Of a stretch of DNA of 64,000 bases, positions 57,836 to 64,000 are shown piece by piece (the first letter of the stretch is position 1; every line of letters starts with the position of its first letter). The translations under genes were made by a program, and so were the position numbers. The DNA comes from Pseudothauera hydrothermalis (GTDB lineage Bacteria > Pseudomonadota > Gammaproteobacteria > Burkholderiales > Rhodocyclaceae): NCBI RefSeq assembly GCF_003345255.1, contig NZ_CP029331.1, positions 1 to 64,000 of the forward strand. Direction: 5' to 3'. The notes below the pieces were generated by a model, which was given only the letters and a program-made list of their open reading frames with translations, did not search any database and had not been told where the DNA came from.

Positions 57836-58783
57836 TCAAACCACGCCGGCACCGTGGGCTTGTTGGTCGGCCCAATAAGACGAACGCACCATCGGCCCGC
57901 AGGCGGCGTTTTTGAAGCCCATTTTTAATGCTTCGGCCTCGAACATCTTGAAGGTGTCCGGATGCACGTAGCGCAGCACCGGCAGGTGACCGGCGGAAGG
58001 CTGCAAATACTGGCCGATGGTGAGCATATCGACATCGTGCCGGCGCAGGTCGCGCATCACCTCGAGGATTTCCTCGTCGGTTTCGCCCAAACCGACCATC
58101 AGGCCGGACTTGGTCGGCACCTCGGGGTGGCGGGCCTTGAATGCCTTGAGCAGCTCGAGCGAATGCGCGTAGTCGGAACCGGGGCGGGCCTGCTTGTAGA
58201 GCCTTGGCACGGTCTCCAGATTATGGTTCATCACATCCGGCGGAGCCTGGTCGAAAATCTCCAGGGCAATCTCCATGCGCCCGCGAAAGTCCGGCACCAG
58301 CACCTCGATCTTGGTGTGGGGCGAGGCGGCACGGGTGGCGCGAATGCAATCGACAAAATGTTGGGCCCCGCCGTCGCGCAGGTCGTCGCGGTCGACCGAG
58401 GTAATCACCACGTAGTTCAGGCCCATCGCGGCGATCGTGCGGGCAAGTTGTGCCGGCTCGTCGGCATCGAGCGGCGCGGGGCGGCCGTGGCCGACATCGC
58501 AGAAGGGACAGCGCCGGGTGCAGATGTCGCCCATAATCATGAAGGTGGCCGTACCCTTGCCGAAACATTCATGGATGTTTGGGCAGGAGGCCTCCTCGCA
58601 CACGGTATGCAGCTTGTGGTCGCGCAGCGTGGCCTTGATTTGGTTGAAACGTTCGGCCTCTTGGCCTGCGCCGAGCCTGATGCGGATCCACTCGGGTTTT
58701 TTCAGACGTTCGGCGGGGACGATCTTGATCGGGATGCGGGCGGTTTTGTCAGCGCCGCGCTGCTTGCGCACGGGGGTTTCCAT
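57836..58783 (-). CDS. lipA: Lipoyl synthase LipA
   Basis: Radical SAM enzyme that inserts sulfur at C6 and C8 of protein-bound octanoyl groups. The 315-residue protein has the auxiliary cluster cysteines C62, C67 and C73 ([13 protein letters not shown]) and the radical SAM C88-x3-C92-x2-C95 ([13 protein letters not shown]). The C-terminal VRSSYWAD provides the conserved serine ligand to the auxiliary cluster. It is the last gene of the cluster dacA-dat-ybeD-lipB-lipA, 44 bp after lipB. Confidence 0.97.
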   Translation of the reverse strand: METPVRKQRGADKTARIPIKIVPAERLKKPEWIRIRLGAGQEAERFNQIKATLRDHKLHTVCEEASCPNIHECFGKGTATFMIMGDICTRRCPFCDVGHGRPAPLDADEPAQLARTIAAMGLNYVVITSVDRDDLRDGGAQHFVDCIRATRAASPHTKIEVLVPDFRGRMEIALEIFDQAPPDVMNHNLETVPRLYKQARPGSDYAHSLELLKAFKARHPEVPTKSGLMVGLGETDEEILEVMRDLRRHDVDMLTIGQYLQPSAGHLPVLRYVHPDTFKMFEAEALKMGFKNAACGPMVRSSYWADQQAHGAGVV

Positions 58784-58827
58784 GTTGGCTTCTCGATGCT
58801 CTGCAGGGGTGACGGTATTGTGCCGGT

Positions 58828-59502
58828 TTATGGGGCAGCCTGGGCACTGGGGCTGTCCGCAACACGCTGCTCCGGGGCTATGGGTGGCAACAGCCGCTGC
58901 AAATGACCGAGCAAGCGATCGCCCACCGCGGCCAAATCGTCCGCAACGCCAAAATCGCGCAAACGAGCGGTGGCCAGCCCCTCATAGCCGCACGGGTTGA
59001 TCCAGCTAAACGGGGCGAGATCTACATCCACATTGAGCGCCAGCCCGTGATAGCTGCAACCGTTTTTCACCCGCAGGCCGAGCGCAGCGATCTTGGCGCC
59101 GTCAACGTACACCCCGGGGGCGCCGGCCTTGCGCGCGGCGGCGATGTCATAGTCGGCCAGACAGTCGATCAGCGCCTGTTCCATCAGATAGACTAGTGCG
59201 CGCACCTTGAGCCGGCGGCGCGGCAGGTCGATCAGCAGATAGGTCACTAATTGGCCGGGGCCGTGGTAGGTAATCTGCCCGCCGCGATCGATGTGGACCA
59301 GCGGGATGCCGGCGTCGCGCCCGGCAGGCAGTAGATGCTCGGGGCGCCCGGCTTGGCCCAGGGTGTAGACCGGCGGATGCTCCAGCAGCCAGATTTCGTC
59401 TGCGGTGGTTTCGGTGCGCGTGGCGGTAAAGCGGCGCATCGCTTCCCAGACCGGGAGGTAATCCACCCGGCCAAGGCGCTTGACCACCCAGCCTGCGCTC
59501 AT
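58828..59502 (-). CDS. lipB: Octanoyltransferase LipB
   Basis: Transfers octanoate from acyl carrier protein to lipoyl domains, the step before LipA. The 224 residues contain [21 protein letters not shown] and the catalytic Lys137 (GAKIAALG) and Cys171 (INPCGYEG). Substrate-pocket motif [12 protein letters not shown] is typical. Its start overlaps the stop of the upstream DUF493 gene by 4 bp. The order lipB-lipA matches E. coli. Confidence 0.97.
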   Translation of the reverse strand: MSAGWVVKRLGRVDYLPVWEAMRRFTATRTETTADEIWLLEHPPVYTLGQAGRPEHLLPAGRDAGIPLVHIDRGGQITYHGPGQLVTYLLIDLPRRRLKVRALVYLMEQALIDCLADYDIAAARKAGAPGVYVDGAKIAALGLRVKNGCSYHGLALNVDVDLAPFSWINPCGYEGLATARLRDFGVADDLAAVGDRLLGHLQRLLPPIAPEQRVADSPSAQAAP

Positions 59503-59789
59503 AGCACCACCTTGACCATGGGGTGGGCAGTAAGTTCGCGGTACAGGGTATCGACCTGCTGCTGCGACACCGCCCGGAAGGTGCAGGTCACCGCCAGATA
59601 GTTGCCTTTGGCCGAGGGGCGCATTTGTACGCTGCCCGGATCGAAATCGGGCGCATGGCGCTGCACCACTTCCACCACCGCTTGGGCAAAGCCTTCCACC
59701 CGCAGGCCCATGGCCTTGATCGGGAAATCGCAGGGATACTCGATCAGGGTCTGGCGACCCTGGGGGGTGTCGGGCGTGTTCTCAGCCAC
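59499..59789 (-). CDS. ybeD: DUF493/YbeD family protein
   Basis: Small regulatory-looking protein of 96 residues. It has the family's FPIKAMGL and [35 protein letters not shown] with an ACT-like alpha/beta fold. E. coli YbeD sits at the same place between dacA and lipB and is proposed to be a small regulator of lipoate or wall enzymes; no activity is proven. It overlaps lipB by 4 bp and the upstream aminotransferase stop by 8 bp, so the genes are translationally coupled. Confidence 0.92.
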   Translation of the reverse strand: MAENTPDTPQGRQTLIEYPCDFPIKAMGLRVEGFAQAVVEVVQRHAPDFDPGSVQMRPSAKGNYLAVTCTFRAVSQQQVDTLYRELTAHPMVKVVL

Positions 59790-60639
59790 CGCGCATCACC
59801 GTGTTCTTGAAGTCCTGATACCAGGCATGCATTTGCCGACCTACCGCGCCCGGCTTGCCGCTGCCCACCGGGCGGCCGTCCAGGGTGGTGATCGGCAGCA
59901 CTTCCTTGGTGGACGAGGTCATCCAGATCTCGTCCGCGTTGCGCACTTCGTCTTCGAGGATCTCGCGCACTTCATGCGCCAGACCATGGCGCTGGGCTAG
60001 TTCGAGCACCACGTCGTAGGTAATGCCGGGCAGCATCAGATGACTCTTAGGCGGGGCGAGCATGACGCCGTCACGGACGATGAAGATATTCGACGCCGCC
60101 CCTTCGGTCAGGAAGCCGTCGCGGAACAGGATAGTCTCGGCGCAGCCCTGGGCCACCGCCTGCTGGCGCAGCAAGCAGTTGGCCAGCAGCGCAATGGTTT
60201 TGAGGTCGCAGCGCAGCCAGCGGAAATCGGCCGCGCTCACTGCGCCGACGCCGTTCTCGAGCTGGGCGGCAGGCGGCGTGACCAGCGCATCGCTCATCAA
60301 AAACACGGTAGGCCGGACCACCGCCGGAAAGGCGTGGTTGCGTTTGTGGTCCGCACCACGGGTGATCTGCAGATACACCGACTGATCCGGCCACTCATTG
60401 CGCGCCACGATCTCGCGCACGATATCCGCCCATTCACTGGCACTGTAAGGATTGGGCAATCCGATGGCTGCCAGCGTGTGGCTCAAACGGTTGAGGTGCT
60501 CTTCCAGCCGGAACGGTTGCCGGGAATACACCGGGATGACTTCATAAGCGCCGTCGCCGAACAGGAAACCGCGGTCCATCGGTGACACACGGGCCTGCGA
60601 CAGGGGCAGATACTGACCGTCGAGATAACAAATACTCAT
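59782..60639 (-). CDS. dat: D-amino acid aminotransferase (class IV)
   Basis: Fold-type IV PLP transaminase of 285 residues from the ATG at 60639 (MSICYLDGQYLPLSQARVSPMDRG). GDGAYEVIPVYSRQPFRLEEHLNRL, catalytic Lys147 in CDLKTIALL, and LTEGAASNIFIV are the hallmarks. The length and Lys position fit D-alanine transaminase. Related branched-chain and aminodeoxychorismate enzymes remain possible. The gene overlaps ybeD by 8 bp and lies 50 bp downstream of dacA, which releases D-Ala from wall peptides. A role in recycling D-Ala is a reasonable inference. Confidence 0.88.
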   Translation of the reverse strand: MSICYLDGQYLPLSQARVSPMDRGFLFGDGAYEVIPVYSRQPFRLEEHLNRLSHTLAAIGLPNPYSASEWADIVREIVARNEWPDQSVYLQITRGADHKRNHAFPAVVRPTVFLMSDALVTPPAAQLENGVGAVSAADFRWLRCDLKTIALLANCLLRQQAVAQGCAETILFRDGFLTEGAASNIFIVRDGVMLAPPKSHLMLPGITYDVVLELAQRHGLAHEVREILEDEVRNADEIWMTSSTKEVLPITTLDGRPVGSGKPGAVGRQMHAWYQDFKNTVMRGG

Positions 60640-60689
60640 GCGTGCCTCCACGCGCAGGGTTGTGCCTGGCCGACACCGGCCAGACCGGT

Positions 60690-61826
60690 TCAGAGATTTT
60701 TGATCCACATCAGCAAGGCGTCCCACAAACGGCCGAAAAAGCCGGCCAGCGGCACGTCCTGCAAGGCGACCACGGGGTACTCGCCCAGCACCCGCCCCTC
60801 CAGCGCAAGCTGCATGGTGCCGACCGTTTGGCCTTTTTGCACCGGGGCCACCAAGGGTTGCTGGCTGGTCAGCGTAGCGCTGATCTTCTCGGCCTGGCCC
60901 TTGGGCAGCGACATCACGAAGTTGCTCACAAAACCCACCGGCACCTCCTTGGCCTGGCCCTTCCAGATGCGGAACTGGCTGAGCGCCTGCCCCGCGGCGT
61001 AGAGCTGAACGGTGTCGAAAAACTGAAAACCGAAGTTGAGCAGCTTGAGCGATTCCTGAGTACGAATGGTGTCCGAATCGGTACCCACTACCACCGAAAT
61101 CAAGCGCCGCGGTCCGCGCTGCGCGGAGGCCACCAGGCAGTAGCCGGCGCTGCTGGTATGGCCGGTTTTGATGCCGTCGACGGTGCTATCCATCCACAGC
61201 AAGCGGTTGCGGTTGGGCTGGGTGATTTTGTTGTAGGTAAATTCCTTTTCGGAATAAAGCGGATAGTACTCGGGAAAATCGCGCACGATCGCCGAGGCCA
61301 GCCGCGACAAATCACGCACCGTGGTGTAGAGCTGCGGGTCCGGCAACCCGGTGGCGTTGGTGAAATGGGTGTTGGTCATACCCAGGCGGCGCGCCTCGCG
61401 ATTCATCAGTTCGGCAAAGGCTTCCTCGGAGCCGGCCAGCAGTTCGGCAAGCGCCACGCAAGCATCGTTGCCCGACTGCACGATCATGCCGCGAATTAAC
61501 TCACCGACAGTGACCGGGCGCCGGGGCTCGATGAACATCCGCGAACCTTCCTGACGCCAAGCCCTGTCGGACACGGTTACCTGCTGTTCCATGGTGATGG
61601 TGCCGGCCTTGAGCGCCGCAAAGGTCACATAAGCGGTCATCAGCTTGGTCAAGGATGCCGGCTCGATACGGGTGTCCGGTTCATGCGCGGCAAGCACCTG
61701 GCCGGTGCCGTGGTCGAGCAGCAACCACGCCTTGGCGGCCAGCGCTGGTGCGGGCACGCTCTGTGCAGTGGCGGAAAAAGCAACAAAGGCAAGCAGCAAG
61801 GACAGAACAAAACGCATCGGGGGCAT
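60690..61826 (-). CDS. dacA: D-alanyl-D-alanine carboxypeptidase (PBP5/6 type)
   Basis: Periplasmic low-molecular-weight penicillin-binding protein that removes the terminal D-Ala of peptidoglycan stem peptides. From the ATG at 61826 it is 378 residues, with a signal peptide ending near residue 21. Active-site motifs are Ser58-x2-Lys61 (ASLTK), Ser118-Gly-Asn120 and Lys220-Thr-Gly222. The C-terminal domain ends in an amphipathic anchor FFGRLWDALLMWIKNL, as in PBP5. ATG 61817 is an alternative start three codons later. It heads the dat-ybeD-lipB-lipA run and follows rlpA by 87 bp. Confidence 0.95.
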   Translation of the reverse strand: MPPMRFVLSLLLAFVAFSATAQSVPAPALAAKAWLLLDHGTGQVLAAHEPDTRIEPASLTKLMTAYVTFAALKAGTITMEQQVTVSDRAWRQEGSRMFIEPRRPVTVGELIRGMIVQSGNDACVALAELLAGSEEAFAELMNREARRLGMTNTHFTNATGLPDPQLYTTVRDLSRLASAIVRDFPEYYPLYSEKEFTYNKITQPNRNRLLWMDSTVDGIKTGHTSSAGYCLVASAQRGPRRLISVVVGTDSDTIRTQESLKLLNFGFQFFDTVQLYAAGQALSQFRIWKGQAKEVPVGFVSNFVMSLPKGQAEKISATLTSQQPLVAPVQKGQTVGTMQLALEGRVLGEYPVVALQDVPLAGFFGRLWDALLMWIKNL

Positions 61827-61913
61827 AACACCTGTAGGAGGATGGGGAAAACGGCGCGGTCGAAACGATACACGCCCCTGGCTGACCGGCAACGCCGGGG
61901 TTGGTTCAAAGTG

Positions 61914-62864
61914 TTAACGGACGACCACGAAAGGCTGCAGGTTCAGCGCTCGTACAACTTGTTCGGCCACGGCGCGTGCCTCGCCCTCGCTGCCCCACGG
62001 CCCCAAATGCACACGGTAATGGCTGCCGTCGGCCAGCAGCTGCAGACGGTTGGCCAGTCCGGACAGTTCGCGCTCGACTTGACCACGCAGGTTTTCGGCG
62101 TTGCGCCGTGAGGCGAACACACCGAGCTGCAAAAAGACCTGTCCACCGTCGGCCCCTGCAGCGATGCGAGCCGGCAAAGTCAGCGCTGCCTCGGCCACCG
62201 TCGCCGGTTCAGGTGCAGCCCGCACCTGCACGCCGCCGTCATCGTCCGGTACGATGAGCTCCACCTCCACATTGGCGTGGCCGGCGTTGATGTATCCCAA
62301 GCGGTACGCCGCGGCGTAGGACAAATCGATGACACGGTCGCGCAAAAAGGGGCCACGGTCGTTGACCCGCACCACCACCGAACGGCCATTGGCAAGATTG
62401 GTCACCCGCACATAGCTCGGGATCGGCAAGGTTGGATGCGCCGCGGTCATCGCATACATATCGTAGGGCTCGCCGCTCGAAGTGGGCTTGCCGTGAAAGC
62501 GGCGGCCGTACCAGCTGGCCACGCCACGCTGGCGGAAGGGCTGGACCGAGGTCAGCGGCACGTATTCCTGGCCAAAAACGTAATACGGGCGGTTGGCAAA
62601 GCGGTGCAGTGGCTCGACACGCGGGACCGCATCGGGCACACGGTCGAGGTCGGCCGGCGGGTTGTCCCCCGGGCCGTCGTCTTTGTAATAGCCGCCGCCC
62701 CCAGATGAGCTGGCCTGGGGGCCGGGCTGGCGGCCGATGGTTGTGGTGTCCGGTGCACGGGGTGCGCTGCCGCAGGCGCTCAGGACGAGGCTGAGCGCAA
62801 GAGCGGACAGCAGAGCGGCGGAGCGATGAGCGTGAAGGGCTGCAAAGTCGGTATTGAACAACAT
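61914..62864 (-). CDS. rlpA: Septal ring lytic transglycosylase RlpA
   Basis: Outer-membrane lipoprotein of 316 residues that cleaves denuded peptidoglycan strands and helps daughter-cell separation. The signal ends SLVLSAC with a clear lipobox near Cys32. The double-psi beta-barrel domain has GVASWYGRRFHGKPTSSGEPYDMYAMTAAHPTLP and VRVNDRGPF. The C-terminal SPOR domain (about 235-316) with VFLQLGVFASRRNAENL binds septal glycan. It lies between rodA and dacA, the classic order mrdB-rlpA-dacA. Confidence 0.96.
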   Translation of the reverse strand: MLFNTDFAALHAHRSAALLSALALSLVLSACGSAPRAPDTTTIGRQPGPQASSSGGGGYYKDDGPGDNPPADLDRVPDAVPRVEPLHRFANRPYYVFGQEYVPLTSVQPFRQRGVASWYGRRFHGKPTSSGEPYDMYAMTAAHPTLPIPSYVRVTNLANGRSVVVRVNDRGPFLRDRVIDLSYAAAYRLGYINAGHANVEVELIVPDDDGGVQVRAAPEPATVAEAALTLPARIAAGADGGQVFLQLGVFASRRNAENLRGQVERELSGLANRLQLLADGSHYRVHLGPWGSEGEARAVAEQVVRALNLQPFVVVR

Positions 62865-62876
62865 CTTGGCGGCGGA

Positions 62877-64000
62877 TCAGTCGGCGGTACTCACCCGATG
62901 GCGGTGGATGCTCATCAGGATACCCACGCCCAGGCATAGTGTCACCAAGGCGGTGCCGCCGTAGCTGATGAAGGGCAAGGGCACCCCCACCACCGGCAGA
63001 ATGCCGCTGACCATACCCATATTGACAAACGCATAGGTGAAGAAAATGGTGGTGATCGCGCCGGCCAAAAGCCGAGTGGCGAGCGAAGGGGCGCGCAAAG
63101 CGATCTGGTAGCCGCGCACCAGCAGCAGGATGTAGACGGCCAGCAGAGCAAGCGCGCCGGCAAAACCGAACTCTTCGGCCAGCACCGAGAAAATGAAATC
63201 GGTGTGGCGCTCGGGAATGAAGGCTAGATGCGTTTGTGTACCGTTCATCCAGCCTTTGCCGAAAACTCCGCCCGAGCCGATGGCGATGGTCGACTGGATG
63301 ATATGAAAACCTTTGCCGAGCGGATCGCGGGTGGGGTCTAGCAGGGTGCAGACTCGCTGTTTCTGGTATTCGCGCATGCCAAACCAATCGACCTCGGGCT
63401 GGCATAATTGGTCGCCAAAGGCCACGATGGCACCCATGCCGAGCACCCCGGCCAACACCGCGGGCACGATCAGCCGCCAGGGCAACCCGGCAAAGTAAAT
63501 TACATACAAGCCGGCGGCGGCCACCAGCAAACTGGTGCCCAGATCCGGCTGGGTGACGATCAAGCCCACCGGCACCGCCAGCAACACTCCGGCAACGATG
63601 AAGGTCTTGAGGTTGGCGACGCCCTCGCGTTGTTGAAAATACCAGGCCAGCATCAACGGCATGGCGATCTTCATCAGCTCCGATGGCTGGATGCGGGTAA
63701 CACCAAGGTCCAGCCAGCGTTGCGCGCCTTTGGAAATCTCACCGAATGCGGCCACCCCGATCAATAGCAGCACGCCGAGCAGATAAAGCGGCAGCGCCAA
63801 AGTCAATAAGCGCTGCGGCGGCAAGCGCGCCGCCGTCCACATCGCTGCCAACGCCACCGCGGCATTGACCAGCAGAGCCTGTTCGCGCTCGGGCGAAGCA
63901 GACATCATCAGCAGGTAGGAGGCTGCCAGCAGGGTGAGTACGATGACCAGCAGGACCGGGTCGAGCGGACGCACCAGGGCGCGGATCAGATTGGCGGGGT
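62877..64000 (-). CDS. rodA: Rod-shape determining protein RodA (MrdB), 5' end outside window
   Basis: SEDS-family peptidoglycan glycosyltransferase of the elongation machinery. The visible 373 codons include about ten membrane helices, GEISKGAQRWLDLGVTRIQPSELMKIAMPLMLAW with the conserved Trp, TQPDLGTSLLVAAAGLYV with the catalytic Asp, and GMVSGILPVVGVPLPFISYGG near the C-terminus. The frame stays open to the right edge through PANLIRALVRPLDP, so the start lies outside and the record is partial. It lies 12 bp upstream of rlpA. pbpA/mrdA is expected further upstream. Confidence 0.94.
   Translation of the reverse strand, partial: PANLIRALVRPLDPVLLVIVLTLLAASYLLMMSASPEREQALLVNAAVALAAMWTAARLPPQRLLTLALPLYLLGVLLLIGVAAFGEISKGAQRWLDLGVTRIQPSELMKIAMPLMLAWYFQQREGVANLKTFIVAGVLLAVPVGLIVTQPDLGTSLLVAAAGLYVIYFAGLPWRLIVPAVLAGVLGMGAIVAFGDQLCQPEVDWFGMREYQKQRVCTLLDPTRDPLGKGFHIIQSTIAIGSGGVFGKGWMNGTQTHLAFIPERHTDFIFSVLAEEFGFAGALALLAVYILLLVRGYQIALRAPSLATRLLAGAITTIFFTYAFVNMGMVSGILPVVGVPLPFISYGGTALVTLCLGVGILMSIHRHRVSTAD

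Noticed and set aside
57962-58906. A 314-codon open frame antisense to lipA
   Set aside because: lipA carries all cluster cysteines on the other strand, so this is a shadow frame.

Overview
The window is about 64 kb of a high-GC betaproteobacterial chromosome. It opens exactly on the GTG start of dnaA, as in a contig rotated to the replication origin. Gene content points to a Rhodocyclales-like betaproteobacterium: dnaA-dnaN-gyrB without recF, a double-length UvrA, EarP next to an arginine-32 EF-P, a DksA lacking most zinc-finger cysteines, RecC-type recombination and the mrdB-rlpA-dacA-ybeD-lipB-lipA wall/lipoate cluster. Genus cannot be fixed by reading alone. Almost everything is ordinary, densely packed core genome, with no prophage, insertion sequence, integron or CRISPR array.

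Region by region. 1-5.2 kb: replication and topology (dnaA, dnaN, gyrB). 5.2-13 kb: small membrane proteins, an AEC-type transporter, prfC, an SPFH/NfeD pair, rdgC, a SRPBCC-like protein and an RsuA-type pseudouridine synthase. 12.5-14.6 kb: an AT-rich intergenic island with a perfect DnaA box, then earP-efp. 15.1-24 kb: the 1855-residue tandem UvrA, a cytochrome b561-like/cytochrome c' pair, a chemoreceptor with a c-type heme motif in its sensor domain, and a 151-bp MITE-like element. 24-33 kb: a Do-type protease with a lipobox, a TonB-dependent receptor, recC, yidD, a G3E GTPase and dksA. 33-45 kb: aminotransferase, lytic transglycosylase, an SDR/GST/hydrolase group, two small unknown proteins, a MidA-like methyltransferase, a pteridine-reductase-like SDR, ttcA, a degenerate cyclase-FHA protein and gpmI. 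44.9-46 kb: a soluble chemoreceptor with a zinc-binding CZB domain. 46.1-46.2 kb: tRNA-Arg(CCG).

46.4-54.5 kb is the main accessory-type module. It is a complete tetrathionate-reductase-type locus: ttrS and ttrR on the plus strand, convergent with ttrB-ttrC-ttrA on the minus strand, and a lipoprotein cytochrome c5 divergent from ttrB. Together these genes would sense a sulfur oxyanion in the periplasm and build a quinol-linked Mo/Fe-S respiratory reductase. 54.6-64 kb: rep, a TlpA-like thioredoxin, and the lipA-lipB-ybeD-dat-dacA-rlpA-rodA cluster. In that cluster a D-amino-acid aminotransferase gene sits between dacA and ybeD, and rodA runs off the right edge.

The most promising items for a second look are the ttr locus with its cytochrome, the heme-motif chemoreceptor, the degenerate cyclase-FHA protein, the fused UvrA, the MITE-like repeat, the DnaA-box island, and three genes whose TACAAT -10 hexamer sits only 6-9 nt from the start codon. 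Nothing seen amounts to a clearly undescribed multi-gene system.
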